DNA from: JANSWY01 sp965267245 | Lineage (GTDB): Bacteria > Bacteroidota > Bacteroidia > Cytophagales > Cyclobacteriaceae | Direction: 5' to 3' | Assembly: GCA_965267245.1 (NCBI GenBank) | Contig: OZ253939.1 | Location: forward strand, 1,054,001-1,118,000 | Length of the DNA stretch: 64,000 nucleotides | Shown here: piece after piece, positions 1 to 8,744 of the stretch | How positions within the stretch are numbered: the stretch's first letter is position 1 | Layout of the letters: every line of letters starts with the position of its first letter | Position numbers and translations under genes: made by a program | Notes under the pieces: model-generated | Told to the model about the DNA's origin: nothing | What the model saw: the letters and a program-made list of their open reading frames with translations, nothing else | Database searches by the model: none

Positions 1-927
1 TCAAATGATATTACGAAAAAATATGGTGGAACAGGGTTAGGGTTAACCATCTCAAACAAACTGATCCAGTTGATGGGTTCCGAGATTACGGTGAAAAGTA
101 TAGAAGGACTTGGATCCTCCTTTAAATTTGATCTCAACCTGGAAACTGGAGATGAAAACGTAGTTGTAGCAAAAAACATGGCGGATTCATTCCATACATT
201 TAAAGAAGATCAAAGGATTCTTATTGCTGAAGACAACATGGGCAACCAGGCAGTCATTGAAAGCTTTATGGAGCTTTGGGAGCTCAACTTTGACTTTGCA
301 CAAAATGGTCAGGAAGCGGTGGATATGATCAAATCCAAAAAATATGATCTCATTTTGATGGATCTTAGAATGCCCGTTATGGATGGATATGATGCCGCTA
401 AAAAAATTAGGTCTATGGACGACAACTATTTCAAAACTGTCCCAATTCTGGCCCTAACAGCATCTGCCTTAAACAATGTTAAAGAAAGCATTCTGGAAGC
501 TGGCATGGACGATTGTGTCATCAAACCATTTAACCCCAACGAACTGAATGCAGCACTTTGCAGGTACATAGAGAATAATGGAACCCTTTCCAATGAGGAG
601 ACTGGAGAAAAGCTTTCTGAGGTATTTCCTTACCTGGCTTCTCTGGTAAATGGGAATAATGCGGCTATTAAAAAAATTGTTCAAGCCACCTCTTCATCGG
701 TTTTGGAAGCTATTTCTAAAGCTCAACAGGCGATTTTGGAGGATGACTCTGAGCTTCTCAGGCTCCAATTACACACACTAAAACCCAACCTACACAGTTT
801 GGGTATAGATAGCATTTTAGATAAATTGCCTCAAAATATCATCAAAAACCCTGAAATCTCCTCAGATGTATTTGATGAAATCAAGCTAAAGACAGAATCC
901 ATCAGCGATAAATATGGAAAAAACTAA
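1..927 (+). CDS. Hybrid sensor histidine kinase, C-terminal part (HATPase end, receiver, Hpt-like)
   Basis: The gene enters from the left edge, so its 5' end is missing. The first codons in frame encode the ATPase G2 box (GGTGLGLTIS) of a histidine kinase. A receiver domain follows, with the acidic pair in IAEDN, the phosphoacceptor Asp in ILMDLRMP and the Lys in CVIKPF. The last ~110 residues are helical and carry LQLHTLKPNLHSLG, which resembles the His-containing helix of an Hpt domain (usual form AHTLKGS). It would autophosphorylate and relay phosphate through its own receiver, possibly to the lone receiver that overlaps its 3' end by 14 bp. The Hpt match is weak because the Gly-Ser after the Lys is replaced by Pro-Asn. 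Confidence 0.9.
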   Translation, partial: SNDITKKYGGTGLGLTISNKLIQLMGSEITVKSIEGLGSSFKFDLNLETGDENVVVAKNMADSFHTFKEDQRILIAEDNMGNQAVIESFMELWELNFDFAQNGQEAVDMIKSKKYDLILMDLRMPVMDGYDAAKKIRSMDDNYFKTVPILALTASALNNVKESILEAGMDDCVIKPFNPNELNAALCRYIENNGTLSNEETGEKLSEVFPYLASLVNGNNAAIKKIVQATSSSVLEAISKAQQAILEDDSELLRLQLHTLKPNLHSLGIDSILDKLPQNIIKNPEISSDVFDEIKLKTESISDKYGKN

Positions 928-1273
928 GATTGTGATCATAGAAGATGACCCAGGATTTGTAGAAATCCTGAAAAGTATGATTTCTCAGATCTCCTACATT
1001 GAATTATTAGACACCTATACAAATTCTGTCAACGCCTCAATTGGTATTGCAAAGCACAACCCTGATTTTGCAATTGTTGATTATGAGATTTCCGGTTTAA
1101 ATGGGTTGGAAACAATTAAGACACTGGACAAACCTCCGAAGATTCTGCTCATTACAGGAAATGATATCGGAACTGAGGAATTAGTAGGACTGAATGTTGG
1201 CATTTATCTTAAAAAACCCCTCAAAAATTTCGAACAATTTAAATCTGCAGTGGATTACGTGATCAGCAAATAA
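914..1273 (+). CDS. Single-domain response regulator
   Basis: A 119-residue protein made of one receiver domain and no output domain. The acidic pair is IIEDD (residues 8-12), the likely phosphoacceptor is Asp56 in AIVDYEISG, and the conserved Lys is in YLKKPL. It starts 14 bp inside the upstream hybrid kinase gene, which implies translational coupling and a shared phosphorelay. Lone receivers of this type act by protein contact or as a phosphate shuttle or sink rather than by binding DNA. The output partner is not identifiable here; the next gene is a TerC-type membrane protein. Confidence 0.88.
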   Translation: MEKTKIVIIEDDPGFVEILKSMISQISYIELLDTYTNSVNASIGIAKHNPDFAIVDYEISGLNGLETIKTLDKPPKILLITGNDIGTEELVGLNVGIYLKKPLKNFEQFKSAVDYVISK

Positions 1274-1318
1274 ATGCTAGATTTGGGGTGATTTTTCGAA
1301 AAAACCTTACCAAATATT

Positions 1319-2086
1319 ATGCTAGAAAATCTGTTCACACTGTTGATGCTTATCCTATTACAAGCAGTTCTCGGATTTGACAATTTGCTTTACATATCAA
1401 TAGAGTCAAAAAGAGCTCCTCTGGAGAAACAAGGCATGGTCCGATCCTGGGGAATTGGAATAGCTATTATTTTGAGGCTATTACTGTTATTTGTATTGGT
1501 AAATCTGATCAAATACTTCCAGGATCCTATCATTACTTTTCATACAGGAATCATCGACGCAAAAATTAACATCCACAGTTTAATCGTATTGTTTGGTGGT
1601 ATTTTCATCCTTTACACAGCCATTAAGGAAATTTGGCACATGGTCTATCTTGAAGAGCATGAATCTGATGACAAAGGAAAGAATAAGTCAATCGGTAATA
1701 TCATCACCATGATTGTTCTGATGAACATCATTTTCTCATTTGATTCCATTCTAAGCGCAATGGCATTGAGTGATGTATTTTGGGTGATGGCTGCTGCAAT
1801 TGTCATAAGTGGTGTAATGATGATCTGGTTATCAGGACATGTGTCTGCATTTTTACAGAAAAACAGGCTCTATGAAGTCCTTGGTTTGTTTATTTTATTG
1901 CTAGTTGCTGTGATGTTAATTTCAGAAGGAGGCCACCTGGCTCACATTCATTTATTCGGTAGTGAAGTGACTCCTTTGAGTAAGACTACATTCTATTTTG
2001 TAATCTTCTTCCTGGTTGTAACTGACATTGTTCAGGGTAGATACCAGAGAAAATTACTAAAGGCAAGAGCACAAAAGTCAGCTTAG
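1319..2086 (+). CDS. TerC family integral membrane protein
   Basis: A 255-residue polytopic membrane protein with about seven hydrophobic segments. The two family signature helices are visible: VLGFDNLLYIS near the N-terminus and IFSFDSILSAMAL in the middle, each with the acidic residue expected to coordinate metal. The family includes Alx/TerC-type proteins linked to metal-ion export (manganese, calcium) or metal homeostasis at the membrane. The central cytoplasmic loop (EEHESDDKGKNK) is acidic and then basic. It lies 45 bp after the lone receiver and could be co-transcribed with it. The exact substrate cannot be told from sequence. Confidence 0.85.
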   Translation: MLENLFTLLMLILLQAVLGFDNLLYISIESKRAPLEKQGMVRSWGIGIAIILRLLLLFVLVNLIKYFQDPIITFHTGIIDAKINIHSLIVLFGGIFILYTAIKEIWHMVYLEEHESDDKGKNKSIGNIITMIVLMNIIFSFDSILSAMALSDVFWVMAAAIVISGVMMIWLSGHVSAFLQKNRLYEVLGLFILLLVAVMLISEGGHLAHIHLFGSEVTPLSKTTFYFVIFFLVVTDIVQGRYQRKLLKARAQKSA

Positions 2087-2183
2087 TAGCTTCCAAGTAT
2101 TGATCGGTCGGGTGATTGCTTCAATTGATCGATAAACAGCAATGTAGTTATGTTTTCATTGGTTTTCGAGCCAAATTTGTAGT

Positions 2184-2205
2184 ATCTTAATTGAGTAATT
2201 AAGAT
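2184..2205. promoter_or_regulatory. 22-bp perfect palindrome upstream of a secreted orphan
   Basis: Two 9-bp arms, ATCTTAATT and AATTAAGAT, are separated by GAGT. The element ends 33 bp before the ATG at 2239. It has no T-run, so an operator or a 5'-UTR hairpin is likelier than a terminator. No matching regulator is identifiable nearby. Confidence 0.4.
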
Positions 2206-2238
2206 GGTGTTTCACCAAATTAATCGAAAATACAAACA

Positions 2239-2796
2239 ATGAAGACCCTTCGATCAGTTACGCTATTTCTATTTAGCTTATTGGCATTCTCAAATATCCA
2301 TGCGCAAGAACAGGAAAATCTTGTAATTGAGTTTGATAATTTAAGCTATGAGTGGGATAGAATTGCTGAGCTGTTTGACAACTATGAAGGTCTTGGCACG
2401 TTCTGCTCAACTGATACAATCCGTACTCATGTTATCGAAGTGCTGAATGGAATTCATCACTATGATTCTTTGATTTATGATGTGTTGTTTGAGAAATCCC
2501 TTGTGGATGGCAATCACGAAATACAGAAGACCATTGAACAAATTCAGGAGTTTGAATCTGAATATAGCATCAAAGGTTTTATGGAACACCTGAAAGTTGA
2601 ATGTCACGAACGAAGTGAAGTGGAGCATAATAGAAAAAATTCAGTATCTGATATTGGTGCAGATTCTTATGACGGCCAAAGAGAGATTGTTGAAACAGCA
2701 ACATTCAGATATATAAAGCACGTAACAAAGCTAGTAGACCACATACGTGCACACATCCATCATCTCAATTTAGAAAATTCTGTGACCTACAAATAA
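2239..2796 (+). CDS. Secreted protein of unknown function
   Basis: The 185-residue product has a clear Sec signal peptide (MKTLRSVTLFLFSLLAFSN, cleavage predicted after IHAQ). The mature part is acidic and helical, with two Cys residues (in TFCSTD and VECHER) that could form a disulfide in the periplasm, and a His cluster near the C-terminus (HIRAHIHHL). I do not recognise the family. Two long amphipathic helices around residues 50-130 suggest a small helical bundle. It stands alone between the TerC-type gene and a hybrid kinase, with a palindrome just upstream. Confidence 0.7.
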   Translation: MKTLRSVTLFLFSLLAFSNIHAQEQENLVIEFDNLSYEWDRIAELFDNYEGLGTFCSTDTIRTHVIEVLNGIHHYDSLIYDVLFEKSLVDGNHEIQKTIEQIQEFESEYSIKGFMEHLKVECHERSEVEHNRKNSVSDIGADSYDGQREIVETATFRYIKHVTKLVDHIRAHIHHLNLENSVTYK

Positions 2797-2935
2797 TTCA
2801 TCTCCAAACGATGGATGTTGTCATAGAAGATTAAGCACTTTTAGCCAAGTATTTATTATATTTCAGAGTATTTTCTCTAAGTTTTTGCTCAATTCAAAGC
2901 ATTGAGATAAATTTTACTCTAACCTACATCTAAGA

Positions 2936-4690
2936 TTGGCTAACAATAGAAAATTTAGAATTTTACATAGCGTAGGAAAACCCATTGAATACATACTCTT
3001 TGAGGTTGTCTGCATACTATCCATTGGATTAATGGGATTCTGGATCATCTATGGTTTTATTGTGGGATTTACCACAACTATGCTCACCATTTACATTGCT
3101 GCACTTGTTGGATTTGTAGTAGCTTATTTTGCGCATATACGAGGTTTCAACTTTGGAATCACTTCCAGCCTATTTTACTTTTTTTGTGCTTTGCTCCTCA
3201 TTTTAGGGTGGTTTCCTTCAGGTGGTACAACCGGAGCTATTATGCATCCATTTTTCCTTGTTTTTGTGACAGGTTTGTTGGTATTGGATTCCAAAAGGTT
3301 TCTTGTATACTCAGTACTAATGATCCTCATAGCAACATCGGCATCATTAATTGAGTATTTCCAGCCCTATTTAGTATCGCCCTATACAGACAGTAGCAGA
3401 AGGGTTTTGGATATTTTTGTTTCAAACATCATCATTCTTACTGCTGCAGGTATCTGCATTTTTGTGTTTAAAAAGGCCTTCAAACATGATAGAAATAAAA
3501 TCAGAGGACTTGTCAAAACTCTGGAACAGCAAAAAAGAAAGGCTGAATCTGCAGACCAGGCCAAGTCACAGTTTCTGGCGACCATTAGCCATGAAATGAG
3601 AACACCTCTAAACGGTATTTTAGGGATTGCAGACCTACTTTATAAGTCAGAACTGGATGATGAGCAAAAGCAACTTGTACTGAACCTCATTAGTAGTAGT
3701 GAGATGCTACATAGCCTTGTTAGCGATGTACTAGACCTCACTCAAATTGAAGACAACAAACTGGTCCTCCATGAAGCAGATTTTGACCTTAAATATGAGA
3801 TAGAAAATATCAAAAGCATTTTTGTGGATCGGATCAAAAGAGAAGACAAAGATGTTGAACTAGTCTTTGATCTGGATGATAAGATTGACCGTATTATTGT
3901 GGGAGACGTTGTTAGATTGAAACAGGTGATTATCAACCTTGTAAACAATGCACTCAAGTTTACAGAGAAAGGGATGGTGAAAGTAAGCGCTCAATTAGTT
4001 GAAAAGAAGGATGATATTGCCAAAATAAACGTTTCTGTAAGAGATACCGGAATTGGAATACCCAAAGATCAACTTAAGAAGCTTTTCAATAAATTCACTA
4101 AGATCAATACACCACAACATAACAGAAAAGATGGTACGGGACTTGGCCTTGTGATAACAAAGAACATTGTTCATGCCATGGGTGGTGAGGTAAGAGTAAG
4201 TAGCGAGTTTGGAATAGGCTCTGTTTTTAGTTTTGTTGCCCCCTTCAAAGTTTCTAAAAACCAAAAGTTCCAAAAGGTTGTTGAAGAATTCAATGACCTA
4301 AGTGACTACCACTTAAAAGTATTGGTAGCTGAAGATTACGAAATCAATCGACTTGTTGCTCAAAAAACACTACAAAATTTAGGTGTGGAAACAGTAGAAA
4401 TGGCCATTGACGGAATGGAGGCCTATGAAAAAGCTGTAATTGGAAACCATGATTTTATCCTAATGGATGTGAAGATGCCTGAACTGGATGGGCTTGGTGC
4501 GACTGAATTGATATTGGATAAATTCAAGCGTGACAATAGGAAACCCCCAATTATTATTGCCATTACTGCCAATGCCATGAAAGAAGATGTAGATGCATGT
4601 CTTGAGGTGGGCATGTCCCATTTTGTGAGTAAACCTTTCAATCAGAAATCTCTTTACCAGGCTTTTAAGAAGTTTCTAAACGAAAACTAA
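2936..4690 (+). CDS. Membrane hybrid histidine kinase with C-terminal receiver
   Basis: A complete 584-residue hybrid kinase. Residues 18-180 hold five or six membrane helices with no large periplasmic sensor, so the signal is probably sensed in or at the membrane. A short coiled coil (about 185-210) leads to HisKA with phospho-His219 (ATISHEMRTPLNG). The ATPase domain shows the N box (NLVNNALKF, about 333-341), G1 (DTGIGIP) and G2 (GTGLGL). A REC domain occupies about 459-580, with phosphoacceptor Asp510 in FILMDVKMP and Lys in FVSKPF. The start is TTG: an in-frame stop lies about 30 bp upstream, and the first ATG would fall inside the first membrane helix. Its downstream acceptor is unknown. 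Confidence 0.92.
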   Translation: MANNRKFRILHSVGKPIEYILFEVVCILSIGLMGFWIIYGFIVGFTTTMLTIYIAALVGFVVAYFAHIRGFNFGITSSLFYFFCALLLILGWFPSGGTTGAIMHPFFLVFVTGLLVLDSKRFLVYSVLMILIATSASLIEYFQPYLVSPYTDSSRRVLDIFVSNIIILTAAGICIFVFKKAFKHDRNKIRGLVKTLEQQKRKAESADQAKSQFLATISHEMRTPLNGILGIADLLYKSELDDEQKQLVLNLISSSEMLHSLVSDVLDLTQIEDNKLVLHEADFDLKYEIENIKSIFVDRIKREDKDVELVFDLDDKIDRIIVGDVVRLKQVIINLVNNALKFTEKGMVKVSAQLVEKKDDIAKINVSVRDTGIGIPKDQLKKLFNKFTKINTPQHNRKDGTGLGLVITKNIVHAMGGEVRVSSEFGIGSVFSFVAPFKVSKNQKFQKVVEEFNDLSDYHLKVLVAEDYEINRLVAQKTLQNLGVETVEMAIDGMEAYEKAVIGNHDFILMDVKMPELDGLGATELILDKFKRDNRKPPIIIAITANAMKEDVDACLEVGMSHFVSKPFNQKSLYQAFKKFLNEN

Positions 4691-4915
4691 GTGGTAGACC
4701 CAAATATCCTTGTTGCCCTTACCAGAATGAAAATGCCTTTTGGAAAATACAAAGGGACCTTACTATGCAATCTTCCCTCCTATTATCTGGAATGGTTTTC
4801 TCGTGAAGGTTTCCCAGATGGTAAATTGGGTATGATGCTATCTACCATGTATGAAATCAAAATCAACGGACTAGATTATTTACTAGAACCTATTAAGAAA
4901 GGAAACATTTCTTAA
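4691..4915 (+). CDS. DUF3820 family protein
   Basis: A 74-residue protein starting at GTG directly after the stop codon of the hybrid kinase, with no gap. The sequence MPFGKYKGTLLCNLPSYYLE, followed by WF, is the signature of DUF3820. That small family has no settled function, is often found fused to or beside nucleases, and has been labelled quorum-sensing-regulated virulence factor in some databases. The direct abutment means its translation depends on the kinase gene. Its last four bases overlap the end of the convergent sigma factor gene. Confidence 0.75.
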   Translation: MVDPNILVALTRMKMPFGKYKGTLLCNLPSYYLEWFSREGFPDGKLGMMLSTMYEIKINGLDYLLEPIKKGNIS

Positions 4916-6153
4916 TTTTTTAGAGTACCTCTTCTATTGAGCAAGTAAGTTTTTTCCTGTTCATTTGAAACCTTATCAATTGCTTTATTCAGGTATTCAA
5001 GCGCCAGTTCATTGTTTCCTTTTGCTTCGAAAAATCTAGAGTATGCGCCTAAAACCAGATAGGCTCTTTGTGAAAACGATTCTTCATTTAATCCATCTAA
5101 CAATTCCCAGGCCCTGTCAAAAAGCTTAAGCTGGATATTTACCAGAGCCAGGTTAAGCTTTGTGTAATTTGTAGGGCGTAAATCATCTAATTCTTCGTAC
5201 CAATATTTCACCTTCTCCCAGTTTGTTTCACTAAAACTAGGTGCTTTAATATGCTCTGCAGCGATTGCAGCTTCATAATGAAAGGTACTAAGTGGTTCCT
5301 GATACTCCATTGCTTTAAACATAGCATCATTAGCTACAAAAACAAACTGATAATTCCATTTGGAGCGGTCCTGGTGTTCCAGATCAATAATTTCATTAGA
5401 CGCGTTAATCTTTGCCGGGAGCCTCGCAGAATGGAAACACATTAATGCAAACAAAGCATAAAGCTTTCCGGAACGGAATTTTTCTTTTTTTAGCAACAGT
5501 TTAGTCAATCGAATGGCTTCAGCGCATAAATCTCTGCGTATCAATTCATTTTTACTGGATGAATGAAAACCCTCATTGAAAGTCAGATATATCACATCCA
5601 TTACATTCTGCATACGTCCCTGCACTTTCTCTATAGATGGATAATCCATCACGATCCGTTGGTCAATAATAGATTTACGGGCCCTTACCAGCCTTTTCTT
5701 GATAGATTCATCCTTTTGTAAAAGAGCAGCTGCGATTTCTTTCATACTGAACCCTGAAATCGTCTTTAATGCGAAGGCAACCTGATCATTTGGGTGTAAT
5801 GATGGATGACAGGCTACAAAAATCATACGCAATTGGCTGTCCTCAATCTCATGGTCAAGGAAAAGATCATTGAGGTGGATAGCCGAAGAACCAGATGTAA
5901 TTTCCTGATACCTGTCTTTGTCTGCCTTCAACTTTCTGAGCAAGTCAATACTCCTGTTTTTAGCAGCCTGCACGAGCCACGCTTCGGGATTATCAGGAAT
6001 ATTTGTTCTCCATTGCAAGGTGGCTTTGGTGAAAGTATCCTGAACCGCGTCCTCAATCAATTCAAGATGCTGCAACCCAAAAAGTCTTGACAAAATTGCG
6101 ACCATCTTTCCGTACTGGTGACGGAAAAGATGGTCGATAACCTGGGGTTCCAT
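4912..6153 (-). CDS. ECF42-type RNA polymerase sigma factor with C-terminal helical extension
   Basis: 413 residues, about twice the size of a plain ECF sigma factor. Region 2 is visible (LIEDAVQDTFTKATLQW, then NPEAWLVQAAKNRSIDLLRK), as is a region 4 helix-turn-helix (ISGFSMKEIAAALLQKDESI). The last ~230 residues are TPR-like helices, ending in YLNKAIDKVSNEQEKTYLLN. This architecture plus an adjacent DGPF/YCII gene defines the ECF42 group, in which the extension, not an anti-sigma factor, controls activity. It is the last gene of a four-gene minus-strand operon and starts on the base after the DGPF gene's stop. The signal is unknown. Confidence 0.9.
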   Translation of the reverse strand: MEPQVIDHLFRHQYGKMVAILSRLFGLQHLELIEDAVQDTFTKATLQWRTNIPDNPEAWLVQAAKNRSIDLLRKLKADKDRYQEITSGSSAIHLNDLFLDHEIEDSQLRMIFVACHPSLHPNDQVAFALKTISGFSMKEIAAALLQKDESIKKRLVRARKSIIDQRIVMDYPSIEKVQGRMQNVMDVIYLTFNEGFHSSSKNELIRRDLCAEAIRLTKLLLKKEKFRSGKLYALFALMCFHSARLPAKINASNEIIDLEHQDRSKWNYQFVFVANDAMFKAMEYQEPLSTFHYEAAIAAEHIKAPSFSETNWEKVKYWYEELDDLRPTNYTKLNLALVNIQLKLFDRAWELLDGLNEESFSQRAYLVLGAYSRFFEAKGNNELALEYLNKAIDKVSNEQEKTYLLNRRGTLKN

Positions 6154-6504
6154 TTAGTTCTGGTCAAATACCATCACCTCACGGATCTCTACAGCTCCGC
6201 CAAGGTCATAGTCTGGATAATCTTGTGCTATTTTAACAACCTCATTCGCGTCTTTTGCCTCAACAATAAAGTATCCTCCTACCCATTCTTTACTCTCTAC
6301 AAAAGGTCCGTCTGCCACTACTCGCTCAGGTCCAGAAATTCTTTTCGTATCAGAAAGAAGCGCATTTCCACCTCTCAGTATACCTTGCTGCTCCATTTTG
6401 TTGCTCCAGGCAAACCACTTACCCATTCTCTCCTGTAACTGTTCTGGTGATAATCCAAGTTCCTGGTAATCAGCTCCAAGAAATAACATCATATAATCTT
6501 TCAT
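6154..6504 (-). CDS. YCII/DGPF domain protein
   Basis: A 116-residue protein with the eponymous DGPF motif at residues 65-68, followed by VESKEWVGGYFIVEA, which is standard for the YCII-related (DGPF) family. Family members have a dimeric alpha-beta barrel fold; a His/Asp pair proposed as catalytic in YciI is not obvious here. It directly abuts the ECF42 sigma gene. In other bacteria ECF42 sigma factors drive transcription of DGPF genes, so this is probably both regulon member and operon partner. The biochemical role of these proteins is not established. Confidence 0.88.
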   Translation of the reverse strand: MKDYMMLFLGADYQELGLSPEQLQERMGKWFAWSNKMEQQGILRGGNALLSDTKRISGPERVVADGPFVESKEWVGGYFIVEAKDANEVVKIAQDYPDYDLGGAVEIREVMVFDQN

Positions 6505-6538
6505 TTGAATAATATTTTAGAATTTTTGATTTCATTTT

Positions 6539-6880
6539 TTATGACAACAGCTTGTTGAATTCCAACGCTTTCTCAACCCAGAAATCCAATTCATCATCAG
6601 AATCAAATCCTTCGGGATCGATGAAAAGAAATCCGCGCATCACTTTCCCGGTAAAGTCCATGACCCTGCTACCTTTAGTATTTAGCAGTTCGTCATAAGG
6701 TAATTTACCAACCCTAACCATGAGCCGATCGGTTTGCCTGGATTTATCAATGTCTATGCCAATGCACATTTTATCATTGACCATAAAGACCAAACCTCCC
6801 ATCATCTTTTTCTCGATCAGTTGTCCCTTCCCGGAAATTCTCTGTCGGACTCTTTCAGCCAGGTATTCATTGTAAGCCAT
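6539..6880 (-). CDS. TfoX N-terminal domain protein
   Basis: A 113-residue protein matching the TfoX/Sxy N-terminal domain: MAYNEYLAERVRQRI start, KKMMGGLVFMVNDKMCIGI core (the MFGG..F...g.~fa pattern) and KVMRGFLFIDPEGFDSD near the end. The C-terminal TfoX domain is absent, as in many stand-alone proteins of this kind outside competence systems. It lies 34 bp upstream of the DGPF gene in the same direction and appears to be part of the ECF42 operon. A role in competence is not supported by the context. Confidence 0.8.
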   Translation of the reverse strand: MAYNEYLAERVRQRISGKGQLIEKKMMGGLVFMVNDKMCIGIDIDKSRQTDRLMVRVGKLPYDELLNTKGSRVMDFTGKVMRGFLFIDPEGFDSDDELDFWVEKALEFNKLLS

Positions 6881-6920
6881 GTCTTTTTGTTTTATTTAAA
6901 AATAGACAGAATTCTGAATT

Positions 6921-7292
6921 CTAGGCACTTACTGCGAATGCTTTCCTGAATTCTTCTCCGTCATAATAGACCCGTATCCTGGAGATCTTTTCGTTTTCAA
7001 CTTCATAAACCTCGGCTGTGTCAATCTGAATCTTTTGACCGGTTGGTGAAGTAACGTGATATGTACCCTCCATAGAAACATGAGTTTCACCACCAAAAAG
7101 ATTAATTGGATCATATGAATTCACCATTTCAGCCCATTCCAGGTTGAGTTTGATGTTATCCTCTTTCCCAACCACAGTATTATCAGGTCCCTTAAAAGTG
7201 ACGTCATCCGTCAATAATTCCTTCCAATCAGAGTTTCCCGCAGACAGGGATTCCTGGAATGCCTGTACTACTTGTAATGCATTTTTTGTCAT
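6921..7292 (-). CDS. SnoaL/NTF2-like protein
   Basis: A 123-residue protein from the ATG at 7292; the reading frame is open further upstream, but the family's N-terminus (MTKNALQVVQAFQESLSAGN) begins here. The pattern of an N-terminal helix, WKELLTDDVTFKGP and a closing IRVYYDGEEFRKAF fits the NTF2-like cone fold (SnoaL group). Such proteins are small-molecule isomerases/hydrolases or binding proteins. It is the first gene of the ECF42 operon, 40 bp ahead of the TfoX-N gene. No catalytic Asp/His pair can be assigned with confidence. Confidence 0.8.
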   Translation of the reverse strand: MTKNALQVVQAFQESLSAGNSDWKELLTDDVTFKGPDNTVVGKEDNIKLNLEWAEMVNSYDPINLFGGETHVSMEGTYHVTSPTGQKIQIDTAEVYEVENEKISRIRVYYDGEEFRKAFAVSA

Positions 7293-7541
7293 AATTTTAA
7301 CTTGTTTGATTAAACATATTTGCCCACATGACGATCTCCGACTTCTAATAGGGGACAAAATTCACAAGTAATTTCATGTTTTCATAAGAAGAACATCTCA
7401 AAACACTGTATATCAATTATTTATGAACAATAAAAATAACTCATCATGCAATAGACATTTGGTGAACATATGAAAATCAATCTACTTTTTGTGCTATTTT
7501 GTTTGACCGATCCACTATTATTGGCTCCTAATTTTTCAATT

Positions 7542-8741
7542 ATGAATTGCAAATTGATCTTAACCATCATACTTACGACTCTACTTTTTAGTTGTAGCAA
7601 AGACTCTGGTGATGACAACAGTATTGTAGATTCGGATGAAGATGGAGTTGGAGATAATATAGATAATTGCCCATTCCAAGCAAATGAAGACCAGCTGGAT
7701 AGTAATTCAGACGGAATTGGTGATGCCTGTACCATTGCATCTACGGAGGGTGAATACTTTACGCATGCAATGCCATGGACTACAAGAGTTGATAATGCGA
7801 ATAAACATTCAGATTCAAATGTCATAATTGCATTCCTTGAAAACAGAGCATCAAATAATGAGTTATTTCCCAGAACGAATGGGATCTTCCAAATAGATTT
7901 TACTTCATTCCATATTGTAAAAGCCAACGAGCAGTCCAGGAAAATCCCGTTTGACGAATTTATTGAGCTTCAGTATGGTACATGGTATGGTGATCCTCCC
8001 TGTGATAACCTCATGGAAATTCCGGTTCCTGCATCTGCAAGAATCGAGGGAGTAGAAGGACTTGTCTGCGCAGAAACAGAAGGTGAAGACTGTCATCTGA
8101 TTGTACATGATGTTGATAACGGCATATTGTATGAAGTTTTCCATTCCTCAGTAGTGAATAACGAAAGCGCTGTTGGTGGTATTTGTCCAGTAGTTTGGGA
8201 CCTGGATTATGAATATGGAAGTGACCTAAGGGGTTTACAATGTACCAGTGCAGATGCGGCTGGATTACCAATAGCTCCATTGTTGGTTACTGCTGATGAA
8301 CTGGCTACTGGTGAAATCAATCATGCCCTAAGGTTTATCCTAAGAAATGACAACATGCGATCAGGGTTCTTTGTAGCTCCTGCTACGCATGCGGGTGGGC
8401 CTTCATCAGAAGACCAGAATGCACCCATTTATGGTATGCGCTTTCGATTAAGGGCTGATTACCCGGTTGAACAACTTGGTGAATCAGGAAAGATTATTGC
8501 AAAAGCGCTACAGGAATACGGAGCGATTCTGGCTGATGGTGGTAATATTCCTTTTACATTCATGGATGATCACTTCAGTGATGCCAAGTATGATCAATTT
8601 GATGATTTTGGCCCAAGAATGTTTGAAGGTCTTTTTGCAATAACAGACTTTGAGATTGTGAACACGTCTTCTCCGATAGTATTAACGAGAGATTGTGATA
8701 ACTTAAACCGGTCACAAAAAATTCTAAACCTGTTGAAGTAA
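7542..8741 (+). CDS. Surface lipoprotein with thrombospondin type-3 repeats
   Basis: 399 residues from the ATG at 7542. That start gives a lipoprotein signal (MNCKLILTIILTTLLFSC) with lipobox LFSC; the frame is open a further 24 codons upstream. After the Cys comes a calcium-binding thrombospondin type-3 repeat (DSDEDGVGDNIDNCP, then DSNSDGIGDAC). The remaining ~320 residues are a conserved-looking secreted domain with paired cysteines (GDPPCDNLMEIPVP, VCAETEGEDCHLIVHD) and a long section ALRFILRN...GMRFRLRADYPV. I do not recognise this domain; it resembles secreted enzymes or binding proteins rather than a structural protein. It is probably displayed on the outer membrane. Confidence 0.8.
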   Translation: MNCKLILTIILTTLLFSCSKDSGDDNSIVDSDEDGVGDNIDNCPFQANEDQLDSNSDGIGDACTIASTEGEYFTHAMPWTTRVDNANKHSDSNVIIAFLENRASNNELFPRTNGIFQIDFTSFHIVKANEQSRKIPFDEFIELQYGTWYGDPPCDNLMEIPVPASARIEGVEGLVCAETEGEDCHLIVHDVDNGILYEVFHSSVVNNESAVGGICPVVWDLDYEYGSDLRGLQCTSADAAGLPIAPLLVTADELATGEINHALRFILRNDNMRSGFFVAPATHAGGPSSEDQNAPIYGMRFRLRADYPVEQLGESGKIIAKALQEYGAILADGGNIPFTFMDDHFSDAKYDQFDDFGPRMFEGLFAITDFEIVNTSSPIVLTRDCDNLNRSQKILNLLK

Positions 8742-8744
8742 TTT

